From positions 616,776,476 to 616,840,475 of the forward strand of contig NC_081408.1 of assembly GCF_030272615.1 (NCBI RefSeq): DNA of 64,000 nt, written 5' to 3'. The notes under the pieces were generated by a model. The model worked only from the letters and a program-made list of their open reading frames with translations. It ran no database searches and had not been told where the DNA came from. The position numbers were made by a program, and so were the translations under genes. Position 1 is the first letter of the stretch; each line of letters opens with the position of its first letter. Positions 35,045-47,770 of this stretch are shown here, in pieces. This DNA comes from Cryptomeria japonica (lineage: Eukaryota; Streptophyta; Pinopsida; Cupressales; Cupressaceae).

Positions 35045-38000
35045 ATTTTTCATCATTGTGACCTAAATTCTTGTGCTACACCATAGTCTTCTCATTGTGA
35101 AGCTTGTAAATCTATAAATAAAGAACTTCAAAACTATAAAATTCTATAATTTTCAATTAAAAAATAGATCTCTAGAATGAACTCCCCTAATTAATATAAT
35201 GGATGCACTCTCCATATTTTTTTGTTCCTTTCTACGTATGACTTGTAAATTTCAAACCATTTATTTCACTTACCAAAAATAGATTACCTCCCAATCACAA
35301 AATATATAGAATTTGAAAAAGGAATTGATCGCCTATTTTTTAAAATGAACACAAATATACTATAATAACAATCTTGAAAGATACGTTGTATCCAAATTAA
35401 ATGTTCCAACCATTAACGTTCTTAAAATTAGAAATCCAATTTCTTTGGGTAATCATTGGAAGGAATCTATAGAGTTGATCAAGCATATATGCATGAAAAA
35501 TTTGTTGCAAACACATCACCAATGTCTAAGTCATTATAGGTTCTCAAGTCTAAATTATCTATAAAATCTATCTTAGAATTCTCCTTGGGTTTCTTCTTGA
35601 TGTATCACATTTTCACACAATCCCAACACTTATTGTTAGCTTTATTAGGACAATTAGATCTCCTTTTAGATTTAGACCCCTTTTTGTTGTTATCCTTTTT
35701 ATTTTTTCCTTTTTCATTTAAATTATCTATGATGATCAAGAAAAAATAATAGATTATAATATATTCCACCTCACCTCCTCTAGCAAAAAGACAACAATTG
35801 CCTCATCAAAATTCAATTTGGAGATGAAAATGTTTATTTTCATAACCAATTTCTCCCATAAATATAGAAAATAGCATAGTGGAAGTTGATACATTTCCTC
35901 GTCCATTTTAATATAATTTTTATAGTTCATCAAGCTAACCACATTGTTGAGAGAATTTAGGTTCACCATCATGGAGTATCAATTATTGATTCTTAATGAA
36001 TGCAACTTCCATTATAGTAAAATATTATTTATTAAGAACCTTCTCAAATACAAATTACCTAATTTTTTTCTAAGTTTTTGAGTGGTGATTTATCTTGATA
36101 GATTTAGGAGAACTAAATAAAAGAGGTAAATTTGAACTAAGCATGTTTCCTTCCCATCAAGCACTATCTAGGTTTTATCTTTCATAATAGAAGGCTTATA
36201 ACTATAAAATACAATTTGGATAGATTTTTTTATATGAGAATGTTATCCATCTTGAGCTTACAAATTTCTTGCCAACCTCCATTGTAGATGTGTGTTCCAT
36301 CTCTATTCCTAAAAACAATATCACATTACTAATCTTTCACTCATCTAAGGGTTGATAAAAAAAATCCTATTATTACCATGGATCTACCAACCTAGATAGG
36401 ATTTAATGTCAAATTAAAATAAATATGATTGATTCCTACTTATTTCAAAGAAATAATCAATGGAAAGAAGATATATCTAAAATAATTCATTAGAGTTTAC
36501 CTATGAACATAAGAAATAACCTAAGAAAAAAATTGAAAGGTAAAAATATAACAAGAGAGGACATTCAATGTGTTAATTAAACAATGTACTTGTACAATAT
36601 ATTCCTTAAATATTTATCCCTCATTGGAGATATTGAAGTTAAAACTCTAGATCATTTTTTGTAGAATAACCTTGCATAAAAATGACAGTACAATCTCCAC
36701 ACAAAGGCCTCAATTTATAGGCCAAGGTGAGCCAATAAATAAAAAATGGTTTCACAAAACCATGATCCAAGTCATAGCCAAAATAGTTCGATATGGACCC
36801 ATGTGCCTGTCTAATATTAATTTCTCTTAAGATGGGGTGAAACCCCTTATTTAACAAATTGACCCCTATAATAAAATTTTAACCCCCTCTCCATGAATTG
36901 TTCCAACCATCATAAAACCAATGACACATGGGAGAGAGTGCCATAAAAAGAATCTCGAGGTTCCTTCCAAGTGGGGCACCTTTTTTCATGTGGGTACATA
37001 AGTTACATTATTTAATAATATTAAATAATTTCAAGTAACACTTGGACTTTTAATGTTGACAACATTTAGTCCTAGCATTCTAAGGTGAAAGCATAGTTTT
37101 TTTACAAAAAAACATTTTTGACCTATTTTTGCCTTTTTCTTATAAATCATACCCATGTCATCACATCATTAACAACATTTGTGAGAGATTAATGTTTGAA
37201 TATTTGTATTTCGAGGGTTTTCTTGCATCGAAAGGTTCAGAGAGGTTAAGGAATATAAAATCATCACCATCCAAACTAAGAATTGTAATATTTCCATGTT
37301 GCTGAAATGTTTCACATCACCATGCGATTGCACCATCTAAAATTATTTTTTATGATTCTTGATTAATTTATTTACCCTTGATACATGTGTTTGAAGCATT
37401 TATCTTCCACATATAAATTGGTAAACTCAAATAATCTTATAACCCTTAGAGTTTTAGTATTATAGTTTAATGTTTTTTTATTTTAGTTTATAGGTCTAAT
37501 TATTTGTACAATCTTGGAATATTAGATCACAACTAAATTCTATCACAATTATCTTTCATTACAATTTTGGCCCTTCTTGGATGATGATATGATAGTCAAT
37601 GATTGTATTTCCATGATGTTTTCTTATGTGATAGATTTCATAGCTTTCCTTATTAGAGGCATGTTTTCACATGTGATGCATGCTTATCTTTTAAAACCCT
37701 AAGTAGTATGAGGTTTATAATGTTAACATGTCTTTGCTTTCATGAGTATGTTTAGTTTATGTATGTATGTATGTTTTTTAGATCATATGGTACACATGAT
37801 GTCTTATGCTTTATAATTATATGATATATTATCAGATACTTTTATTCTTTTTCATCATTGTGTATGGCCTATATTCATTTTTTCTTGTCCTTTATTTTCT
37901 CTATCCCTTTAGAGGTTGTACCTTAGGGAACCTTCCATGAGATGTAGTGATACTCCTTTTGATGTTCCTCTTTCCTCTTTCCCATAATTTCAAATTTCAT

Positions 38001-38260
38001 TATTTTGTAGTGTGTGGTATACTTGATTCACCTGTACCTACACCTATTATATATCACAAGACCTCTATTTTGTTGGGCACACTTAACAATGTCTGAATAT
38101 GGGTCAGTTTTTTTGTTTTCACATTAGCCAAGTTTGCCACAAGTTGATCCTCTTTTTCTATTTCCACTTTTGTTGATCTACTAACATCACTTAAAGATTA
38201 TGATATCATTGATATACTTGGAATATAGAATTAAATATCATCACTATAATCAAATTCAAA
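35045..38260 (-). repeat. Old Copia-like repeat, copy 1
   Basis: This stretch is recognisably homologous, with many differences, to 42505-43517 joined to 61950-64000. Shared landmarks are ATCATTGTGACCTA at the start, GGGGCACCTTTTTT (36972; 62711), AATTCTAAGGTGAAAG and GCCAAGTTTGCCACAAGTT. A degenerate Copia-type gag is readable on the minus strand near 35560-36020. The rest is probably leader or LTR. Outer ends are estimates, and homology with copy 2 continues to the window edge. Confidence 0.65.
35560..36020 (-). pseudogene. Copia-type gag remnant in repeat copy 1
   Basis: The minus-strand translation gives MMVNLNSLNNVVSLMNYKNY, then a DEAIVVFLLEEVR block and KANNKCWDCVKM, a degenerate zinc knuckle. 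These correspond in order to the late capsid helices, the LLSEE region and the knuckle of UBN2-type Copia gag. Stops and missing residues show that it is dead. The match to the same region at 43060-43465 supports the call. Confidence 0.5.
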
Positions 38261-38734
38261 CTTCTAAAATATATATACAGATATTTTGAGAAAAGATTAC
38301 AATACCATCTAATGTGAATCATATGTGTATGTCGCTTCTATGCTAAAGCCTATTTATAGTCATTGTAATAATACATTATTTATCTCTAACAAGCTATTGT
38401 TATTATGAATTATTTAAAAAAAATTCTCATTGTATATTATTTTTGAATTTGAACACCATAGTATTTCTAGATGGTTTAAATTGAACCATAAAAAATATTT
38501 GATATTATGTGGTGGAAGTCACTTGGTCTTGTTACTTCACCCCTTGCCCTTGTACCATTTAATATAAATATATCTTCCTATGTGAAATGTGCTCACCACA
38601 CAATAATATTATTTTGGATTATCTATGGATTTATACTATGAGAATTGTACATTTTACATTTCACAAATCTCTAAACTTTATTGGTAAGAACAATGTGAAT
38701 GTGGTACATATAGATGATAATCATTCTATGTTTC

Positions 38735-38893
38735 ATCAATTGATTGAAACATAGAGTACATTTATCCCACCTATTAAATTAAAATAGTATCAATTGATTG
38801 AGACATATAATACACTTATTCCACCTATTTGAAATCGAAATCGTATCAATTGATTGAAACACAAAATTCACTTATTCCACTCACTAAATAATT
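38735..38893. repeat. Three tandem 54-56 bp units
   Basis: Units begin ATCAATTGATTGA at 38735, 38789 and 38845, followed by CACTTATTCCACC-like sequence. A further direct repeat, CCTATAAATGATTG, occurs at about 38920 and 38939. Confidence 0.8.
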
Positions 38894-38959
38894 TACGAAA
38901 CCATCAAAATTAACTTTGATCCTATAAATGATTGAAATCCTATAAATGATTGGAACCCT

Positions 38960-41590
38960 CTAAATTGTACACCTTCTTATAGTAGGGAATACAAACACAA
39001 TTTATCTCTGAATGAATGAATCTGAATGGTTGTGCAACACACATTTTTGAAAAAGAAATAAGTGCTGTTATATCTTGGCTTGTAGTGGATTGTCTATCAT
39101 CTCTTTTTTCATGCATCCCCACACAATTATTGTCCTCCATTGTCTTACAAGACTGCAATGGCAGATGAAGTGGACTTGCAGTATTTATCACACAAATAAA
39201 TATTATTTCTCCAATATTCTGCGTTCTCCAATGATAATGAGATAAGTTATTTTTGCATGTTTCAGCAAAGCTATATTTAATCGCACTTCACGTGAAGGGT
39301 GGCAGTAGAGTTAGATTTTGTTTCAGCAATATAAATACTGCACGTAGTCTATTTAATCACTGCTAATGTTCAATTCTCAATTGATTCGGCATGGCAGGAG
39401 CACATTCATAAATATAAATAATATAAATATTAATGATCATTTTGTACTAGTTGTTGCGGATCAGTCGAGTATATGTTGGTGTTGATTTGTGTGCTATGTT
39501 GCTGTATTAAGAAATATTTTAATCATTTATTTGAAATTATTAGGTATTTCTTCAAAATATAGTGACAGAGGAATAAACAAAGAATATTCGTAACAACGTA
39601 GCAAGATTATGATCTAACATTACTTTGACATACATCTTCTTGATTCCATTGCACACTTGCTTGCGGTTTGATTCAGGAGAACATAGCCTGCACAATTCAA
39701 CATATTTCTCAAATGTGTTTATAAACATTGTTGGTTCTTCAAGATTTAGATAAAAGATTGAGGCAAACATATTTCAATAGTTAAGTTTTTGCCAATTCAT
39801 TCTTGCTACATAGAGTGGAGCATAATTTTTATATGATGCTTGATGGACATGATAACTTAAATGAATATGTTGAAATATAAATACACAACTCAAAATTAAG
39901 ACTGTTGCCCATCCTTCATCTAATGATTTTGTCGCACCTCAATTTGAAATGTACAATAGGAAAGGTGATCCTAATATACATTTGAGATTCTTAACCACTG
40001 TATATTTATATTGTGTATTGAAGTAAATTTTTTACTAAGTTATTTCCATAATGCCTCATGGGCCTATTCATTATTTATATCTAAATAGGCTAAAGAATTC
40101 CTTGAACAATTCAAGGTTAATATGAGCTCAAAGAGTACAAGCATTGATTTATTTAAGTGGGGTCTGAGGACCTACTTTAAGTGAAAACATGAAGATATTA
40201 TTAGATTCAATTCTTTATGCTCTAAGTTACACCATCTTCATGACAATGAGTTGTAAATTATTTTTAGTAATGAAGTTTTGTCATCTCATATAGATAATAT
40301 ATATATGAATAGGTTTGCTTCTTTCATAGGCATATATGTTTAAGTGAAGCATGTTGAATTAAAATTACTTGCATCCAATGTGCTTTAAGTATAATTCATT
40401 TTCTCATGGTTCTTCTACATATTCTTATCCTTGTATGTTTCAAAATTTTATTTTATTTTTTCAATTGTAATGATTTAAAGTAAAAAAAGGATAATATGCA
40501 TAATGTGACTAATAATTTTCATATACAATCATTTAAGATTAATATTTTTAGGAAGATTTCTAGTGACTACAATATCCCTTGGACCTTATGCTTCAAAGTT
40601 TGTTGAGCTCTAATTTGATTGTTTTTCCTATTCATCCATTAGATCCAAAAAGAGGACTAACTTAGAATTATAATAGAAGTTATGCATTTTGGAATTGTCA
40701 TCGATAATAGATATCGTGCTCAAGGTTTCATGTATTTGAAACTATAAAATTAAAATCTATCTGCTTCACAATCTCCAACTTATGTTTTTGCACTCATATT
40801 AGTACTCATTAGGTTTGTTTGAGGATCATTGTCCATGTTTCTAAGCCTTGTCTTACATATTGGATTGATATCAATTTTCTCACAAATATATTTTAACACT
40901 TGAATTTATGCAAAAATTTCAAGTTAAAACTTTATTTCAGAACTTACCAAATGCTAGTTTTCAATAATTTAATAATCTAATATTGAAATTTCATATGCGT
41001 AAAATTATATACTTATGTGACACTAATATGTGTTCAAATTGTAATATTGACATAGACTTAAGAAAAATACTAGGTCATTCATTTTGAATGATATATATGA
41101 TACATAGGAAATGAGATCCTAGTCTAGGAATGCAACTTAAGATCTCAAATATCCACAACACATCATTAGAATCATAAGTAGGTTTAGATACAGTCCTAAT
41201 AGGAGAGTTGAATGCAAAGTGGTTTATGATTCGTTTGTTGTAATGGATTTGAGAATGTGAACTGTGTGTAAATGAACTAGGTTAAATGATATTCAAATGA
41301 TGTGTTTCAACATAAATAGTGAGAAACGGAATTAGAAACCAACATATTAGAAGAGATTTGGAAATATGATATACAAAGGAACTTATAGCTGCAATCTAGA
41401 GCAGCAGATGCCAGACACGAGAGAAGGTCTCTTTGTTTGAAGGTGTATCCATCAACAAAAGATTCTAGATTCTAGATAATAAGGTTCTGTAGATCTCTCT
41501 CTCTCTAAAAATTAGCCAAAAAATGTTTGACATAGGAGCACCCTAGTTCAAGGGTTTTGCCTGTTCAAAGTTTTGGACTATCTATCTTAC
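38960..41590. other. No gene recognised
   Basis: AT-rich DNA with short open frames only, none with a motif I recognise. No terminal repeats were found. Probably ancient repeat debris. Confidence 0.45.
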
Positions 41591-41599
41591 TCTAATCTA

Positions 41600-42160
41600 C
41601 ACTCCTATAACCCTTTCTTCTATTGGATCTGATATTGCACGCTCGAAAATAGGGAAGAGGCTTGCCTAAGTCAAACCCCATGTTGGTGTTCCCACCTCCA
41701 CAATAGTCATGATTGATGAAAAATAAAGCTTATCCTCATGGAGGATAGAGGATAAGTCATATTTGAAATGTTGAATTGATAAAATTATACCTTAAGATTG
41801 ATAATGGTGGTGATGCAATGCTCTTTAGACAAATCCTCCAAGTGTTGATGCAATAACATGGCAAAATATAACATACCTCATAATGAAATCATACTTGAAG
41901 ATTGGTTGCTGTATCTTGTTTCTCTTTGTACTTAGATGTGCTCTTGATTGAAGTGAATTAATAGTAGAATGAATTAGGCTTTGTGAATGATAAAAGATTG
42001 ATTTATATAGGGCTTTGACGGTGTTTACGAATTTGGGCTGACATCTAATTATCAAATAAAAATATCAAGATTGGTTCACAAATGATGGAAGCCAACACTC
42101 ACACATGTTTTAATTGGGATTCTTTTGGAGGGACTAGGGCATCGAGTGCCCTAGTCCTCT
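41600..42160 (-). repeat. Diverged relative of the 1.7-kb LTR of the non-autonomous element
   Basis: The phrase GCCTAAGTCAAACCCCATG, then CACCTCCACAATAG at 41660-41705, matches GCCTTAGTCAAACCCCCGC and CACCTCCACGAATAG of the LTRs at 2360 and 9080. Downstream order (ATGAAATCATAC, ATTTATATAGGG) is broadly kept. A hairpin unit at 42131-42157 takes the role of the GC-rich units. Partner LTR and boundaries were not found. Confidence 0.5.
42131..42157. repeat. Perfect 11-bp stem hairpin in the diverged LTR
   Basis: GGACTAGGGCA and TGCCCTAGTCC pair perfectly around a 5-nt loop (TCGAG). It corresponds to the GGACCAGGGCGC units of the left-cluster LTR, with changes on both arms. Confidence 0.7.
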
Positions 42161-43059
42161 CAAAGAGAGGTGGTGATAGAGGATTAGTACTAGAATGTAG
42201 TTAAGTCGGTCTCAACATTAGTATATGACAACAATTGGATATTATAAGGCCCAAATAGGCTTGAAATGAACCAAGAGAGGGCACACTAAATAATTATAAT
42301 TAGAGGAGTTTCTTAGAAAATGTACATTAATATATATCAATCCTAATGAAATCTTAAATCGCTAGTGATTTAACAAAGCTTGAGTAAACATTAATATAAT
42401 TATTTTCATGATATAGTGTTTCATAAATTAAACTCCTGGGAAATAACTAATTAGCCTATATACTATGTTTTTTCAATTTTAATTTCTTCTTAAGGCCTTT
42501 ATCATCAATGTGACCTAGATAATTTTTCCACAAAATAGTCCTCTCATCATGAAGGTTGTGATTTTATAAATCAAAAACTTTAAAACTATTACATTTGATA
42601 GTTTTTAGATTAAAAAATAGAGCTCCAAAATGAAATCCCCTCACAAATGTAATAGATGCACTACCATATTTAATCCTTCCTCTCTAAATAATATTTGTAC
42701 ACACACAAAATTCACCCCCCTCATCGAAAATAGATTTCTCTCTAATACAAAAAAGTGTAGGTTGTTAGAAAGGTATTTGGTCCCCCATTTTTAAAAGTGA
42801 GCACAAATGTACCATTACTAATAATCTTGATAAATAATTTATATCATCCAAAATAAAAATTTCAACCATTAATATTCATATAACTAGGAAACTGCTCCCT
42901 ATGGGGAATTAAATTATAATTACTCTCTAGAGTTGACTTGGCATGCATCCTCACATGCATGCATGGAGAGTTTGCAATGAACACGTGTCACCGATGTCTT
43001 CATTATAGGATCTCAAGTATAATTCATCCATAGAATATATCTTCACATTCTCCTTGTAT

Positions 43060-43465
43060 TTATTCATGGTGTAGCCAATTTTGACACAATTCCAACACTC
43101 ATCCTTAGCTTTTTTAGGATAATTAAATCTCCCCTTAGATATATTTTCATTATTAGCCTCCTTTATTCTTTCTTATGTTGTTTGAATGATCTATGATGGT
43201 CAAGACATAATTGATATATTATAATATTGTCCACCTCATCCCATAATTACTATAACCAATGTGTCCCATAAATTTGGAAAACAACATAGTGTACTTTGAT
43301 ACATCACTCTTCCTTGTCAATTTTAATAGGTCCATATATGTCATCAAGTTAACCACAATGTTGAGAACATATAGGTGCACCGCCATAGAGTATCCACCAC
43401 TCATCCTTAGTGAATATAGCTTCTTCCATAGAAAAATATTGTTCACAAAGGATATTCTCTAATAA
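43060..43465 (-). pseudogene. Copia-type gag remnant in repeat copy 2
   Basis: The minus-strand translation reads IFLWKKLYSLRMSGGYSMAV, then VNLMTYMDLL, and further on KDECWNCVKIGY as a degenerate zinc knuckle. LWKKLYSLRMSEG followed by a knuckle is the standard late part of UBN2-type Copia gag. Several stops are present, and a frame change is likely between the two blocks. Confidence 0.6.
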
Positions 43466-43502
43466 AAACTCCATAATTTTGTCTTAGGTTTTGAATACAA
43501 AC

Positions 43503-43517
43503 TTACCAATGATATAA
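43503..43517. other. 15-bp target duplication of the Penelope-like element (left copy)
   Basis: TTACCAATGATATAA occurs here and again at 61935-61949. Between the two lie the inverted terminal motifs of the PLE, and outside them homology to repeat copy 1 continues. PLE insertions make target duplications of variable length, unlike LTR elements. Confidence 0.75.
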
Positions 43518-43714
43518 TAGACAAGGTCTGCACAATCCATGAGATCTCAATAAGCTATTTTCGGATTTGATTGTGTGTAGATTTTTGCATCAACGTTTTG
43601 GACCACACTCCATGATCCATCATTAGGATGTAAAAAGCTAGAGTGCATGCAGATATGAAAAATAATCAAGTAGCAGACCAAGGAAGTTAAAAAGAGAGGG
43701 AGGGAGGAGGCCCA
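43518..43714 (-). repeat. PLE 3' terminal segment
   Basis: This segment lies between the 15-bp duplication and the Copia C insertion point. It contains the terminal motif (43562-43628) and a purine-rich plus strand (43680-43710) that continues at 56366 after Copia C is removed. Confidence 0.65.
43562..43628 (-). ncRNA. Hammerhead-like terminal motif of the PLE (left copy)
   Basis: On the minus strand the order is CTAATGA, T, GGATCA...TGGTCC, then AAAAC-GTTGATG. It resembles the hammerhead core CTGATGA-stem II-GAAAC found in PLE terminal repeats, with one change in the first box (CTAATGA) and one in the second (AAAAC for GAAAC). Stem III and the cleavage triplet are not clear. It is probably no longer a ribozyme. 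It matches 61852-61919 in inverted orientation. Confidence 0.45.
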
Positions 43715-45721
43715 TGTTGGCATTGTGTTGTCATTGATGCCAACCAGTATGGGATGACCACCGGTAGAAGAGATGTATGTACAACACTGTTATGAAGGAG
43801 TACAGGATGTGATATTTTGGATATCACCTTGTATTGCAGAACACTGGCAATGGTAAGGAAGATGACCTCAAGAGTCACCAGTACACAAGTTAGTGCATGA
43901 CTTGTGTGATGAGATAGAGAGGTGTTGAAGTGGTTGTTTGTGATGAAGAGGTAGAATGTTATCTGAATCACATCAACACCGGAAGAGAAGATTGAACAGG
44001 TCACCTCTATGTTGTAAGGTTGCAGAACAATAGGACTCCCATCGGATGAAGATGTAGTCATCATGAGAAGCAATGAATGATAGTGAATGTGCTCACATTA
44101 GATCACATGTGCTTGTTTGAAGAGATATTGCACAAACAAGGAAGTCACATGAAGAGCATTGCAGGATACAAAAGACTTCCCACTTGATGGGAATGTGCAT
44201 GCTTAGGTTAGTCATGTCTGAAGACTAGTTTAAGCGTTCCATCGATAGTTCAACATAGTGCAGACATAATGAGTGAACCGGTAGAATGTGAGATACCGAC
44301 AGGGTTAGTAAACCACTAGAAAGGAGGAACTGGTAGAATTTTTGGTCGGTGATCCTATGTGGACTGACATGAATAGTCAAGGTGGCACAGCTGGTCGAAT
44401 TGGATACCACATGAAATCAAGGTGGCGAACCTGCATTAGATGAAGATGGAATGTACACCGATGAGGTAGGTGTAGAGTTGGTCAACTTTAAAGGAGACTG
44501 TGAAGCTCGAGGTGAATTTGCAGAAGTGCTCAGCTCGAGATTAAACTGACAAGAAAGGATCGAGGATAGACTGATCAAGAAGATCGGAGTAGGTGAAGCA
44601 ACCCATCATGCCATTTATGGTGATTGACCAAGACATATGCAGACAGATTGTTTGTAGGTTGCTGAAGAAGGAAGACATGTTTTGGAAGTCGCGTTGATGG
44701 TAGAGTTGTGCAGATGGATGTCAGAGTGATCAAATCGAGTGAGATTTGATTGGATTTGGTTTGCCTCAAGGATGGTGAGGAAACCCTAACCACCTGGATT
44801 TTGAATTGAGCATTGGCGGGAAAACCTAGCTATAAGAATCAAGACCAAAGAGATTGTTTGTTGCTGCTAGAGAGAATAGCATTGTGCTACTGCAAAGTGT
44901 GATACTTCTGAAAGTAAGAGAAAATCAGCCAAGTGCTTAACGAGAATCTGAGGAGTGAGTGAGAGTGAGGGAGAACTTGGTTGAAGAGTTCAACCAGTAA
45001 GAGAGAAGAACCGATAGTGTTCATACTGGAAGAGAAAAAGTGAAGGAGGCTGCAGTGAAGGTAGACAAAAAACTAGCAGAGTGTAGTATCGGTGAAGAGA
45101 AGAGCAGTGAGTAGGAGATTCAGTGAGAGAAGAATAAAAGAGAGATGAACTAGTAGGGCTTACCAACAAAGAAGTAGCAGGTGAAGAGAAACATAGAGTT
45201 AGTCGGTGAAGCAGAGAAGGTATCTCACCGACAAAGTAAGATAGATGTAATGGTTGCAAGATTCACTTGTAACAAGACAACTACTTTTGTATTTGATGTT
45301 TTCATGGTGAACATTGAGTTGTGGCTTGGTGCAGGGGTTGTAGCTCCTTGGGTTGGTGCCCTAAAGATAGGGGTTGGTGCTCCTTTGGGTTGTAGCCCAT
45401 AAATCAAGTAGGGGTTGGTGCTCCTTGGGTTGGTTCCCTAAACTTTGTAACAATGTTTTCATTGTGAGGCTGGATTGGAGCAGTAGACTCCAGCATCATT
45501 GCTCACTGAGGTTTTTTCCATCTTGGTTTTTCCTCATATATCTTGGTGTTATGAGATGTCTCTTTGTGTGTGTGTATTTGAGTTAGTCTCCTCACTAACT
45601 GGTAAGTCTGCATTGTGTTTGATCCTTAAACCAGTATGCTCACAAAGGATAGCTAAAGGGAAAAGATTTGAGAACCACTAATTCACCCCCTCCCCCTCTC
45701 AGTGGTGCATTGTGTCTAACA
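43715..45721 (+). repeat. 5' LTR of Copia C
   Basis: The LTR is 2,007 bp, TGTTGGCATTGTG...GTGTCTAACA. It matches 48968-50801 plus 56141-56365. An internal run of GGTTGGTGCTCCTTGGG units (45331-45450) is shorter than in the 3' LTR. Confidence 0.9.
45331..45450 (+). repeat. GGTTGGTGCTCCTTGGG tandem units in the 5' LTR
   Basis: Degenerate units of about 30-35 bp based on GGGTTGGTGCTCCTTGGG and GTTGGTGCCCTAAA. The 3' LTR has more units (50571-50745), showing expansion or contraction between the two LTRs. Confidence 0.8.
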
Positions 45722-45723
45722 AT

Positions 45724-45735
45724 TGGTATCAGAGC
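45724..45735 (+). other. Primer binding site of Copia C (initiator tRNA-Met)
   Basis: TGGTATCAGAGC lies two bases after the CA end of the LTR, a perfect match to the plant initiator-Met primer site. Confidence 0.95.
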
Positions 45736-45794
45736 CTAGGTTCCCAGATAGATGAGTTTTCTCCAACTTGGGTAGATTTCGGTCTAAGGACACA

Positions 45795-47770
45795 ATGGTT
45801 TGTTTAGTGTCAATCCCTGCTCCAATGTTTGATGGTTCAAACTATGCTATTTGGAGTTGCAGAATGGAAGTCTTCCTGTCCTCTCTAGGGTTTGATGTCT
45901 GGATGTATGCTATAAATGGGTGCCCTAGTAAAGCTTGTCCTCCCACTGATTTAGATGCAGAAAGAAGAAACCAATGCAATGAAACAACCATGAAGGCTAT
46001 TCTCTGCAGGTTAACAGGTGATGTCTCCTCACAAGTGGACAGATGTAAGACAACAAAGAGTCTATGGGATAGACTGAAGAAGTTGTATGGAAATGAACCC
46101 TGCACCACTGATTCAGTCAGTGTAAGTGAGAGGAACTGTGTAGCACATACATGCACAGATGACAGAGACAGATCAAACTACTGCAATAGCAATAATGATG
46201 AAGAAGGTACCCACCTCTTCATGGCTCAAGAATCAAATGATGAGGAGAACACACCTAAAAGTGATAGGGCAAATAGGTCCCATCAGATGGATGTGTTTGG
46301 TAGTGATAGTGAAGGAGAAGAAGAAGAGGAAGCATAAATAGATCTTGAAGGTGAGCTTGTAAATGCACTTGAAGAACTCAGTAGAGTAAGAAAGGAATAG
46401 AAGCTATTCAAGAATTCTGCTATAGTGGAGCAGAACTAGTTAATCAGATGCCTTGAGAAATCTAAGAAATGCACCTCAGAGTTGAAGTCTCAGGAAGAAG
46501 ACACCAAGGAGTGCCGATGTGAAGATCTAGAATCTAGGCTAGAAGTGAAAAATGAAGAATATCTGCAGTTGGTTGAGGAAATGGAGTCTCTTCGAAGTAA
46601 CCTTGAGAAATGTCAAGAAGAGCTCAAGGTAAGAATTTGGTTTGATGGCAGCAGTGATGCCTTGGATAAAATGTTGAAGAAGCAGAAGCATGCTAAGGAC
46701 ACTAAAGGTTTAGGCAGTGGTGCCAATGAATGCTCCACTAACAAGAATGTCCCCCATAATGACATTCTGTTTGTCTCCTCCAATGGAGAAAACAAAGGCC
46801 AAACCTTCTTAGTGAGAAATGCTCGTTGGAGGAAGGTTGATCGAGATACAACCAGTGAGGACTTGCAGACAAGAAAGAAGACCAGTGCTGCAAGAAGAAG
46901 GAACACTGAAGATCCCAAAGGAAAAGGGAAGATGGGAGAAGGCGGCTTCATCGGAAGCATGAAAATGAGGAAGCAGCAAAGAAGACCTCTTATCGAAAGA
47001 AGACAGAAAAATACTACCACCCACAGGACAAGGAAAGTGTGGGAGAAGAAGAGACTACATGGAAGAGCTGGACAAAATGGACAACCAATGATCCATTCTC
47101 AAAGAAGTAGAAATGGAGATGCTAAACCGGTAAGATCTCCCCATGCATGATAGAATAGATTTGTAAATAAAATGCTATCATTTACCAGTTATTTATTTGC
47201 ATGCAATACTTATGGCCATAGGGTAGAGGAATGTAGAAAGAGTTCCAGAAAGAATAATATACGATCTCACAAACAACATGCATATGAGGAAAATGTATCC
47301 AGGAGTAGATACATGCATGTCCTCTCTCTCGGTTATGCAAATGTTGTTTGTCATAACTACAATGGTCTTGGCCATAGAATGTTTGAATGTAGGAAGAGGA
47401 ACCTGCAGTCACATGGACACTAGTACAACAACTATGCTCTGTAGAAAAGTGGATATAGAGCATTTAGAAGTCAGAGACTTGCATGGAACCAAAGGAGAAA
47501 TGTCCCTGCAGGAGCAAGAGGTCAACTGGTTTTAGTTGCCAGTCACAACAACATGACCACAAGGAGATGGTCAAACCAGTATGTCAGGAGATTCCCCAAT
47601 CATGAAGTTGGGATGGATGTTGTGTGCTACTATAGCGCTACTTCTGGATGTGATGCAAAATCAGGAAATGGGAGGACCCATCAGCAGAAGAAGGAAATAC
47701 CTGCTCCCAAGTCTAAAAATGGTAAGATGAATGAGACCAAGAAAGTATGGAGGAGGAAGACCATGGACTA
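45795..47770 (+). pseudogene. gag: Copia C gag: capsid, coiled coil, three degenerate zinc knuckles
   Basis: A single reading frame runs from the ATG at 45795 to about 47770, broken only by stop codons (46335, two TAG near 46398 and 46437, a pair at 47148-47153, and a few later). The N-terminus is typical Copia gag (FDGSNYAIWSCRMEVFL; TTKSLWDRLKKLYG). Residues from about 46340 to 46640 are a Glu/Lys/Leu-rich coiled coil. Three knuckle-like segments follow near 47200, 47350 and 47620: FACNTYGHRVEEC, VCHNYNGLGHRMFEC and VCYYSATSGCDAKS, each missing zinc ligands. A large coiled-coil gag is reminiscent of Sirevirus-type Copia elements. As an element needing only cis signals, its gag may have been dispensable. 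Confidence 0.8.

Larger units (their letters stand above)
42505..43517 (-). repeat. Old Copia-like repeat, copy 2, left part
   Basis: Homologous to about 35045-36040 of copy 1, including the gag remnant. It stops at the 15-bp duplication TTACCAATGATATAA (43503-43517), where the Penelope-like element begins. The rest of the copy resumes at 61950. Confidence 0.65.
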
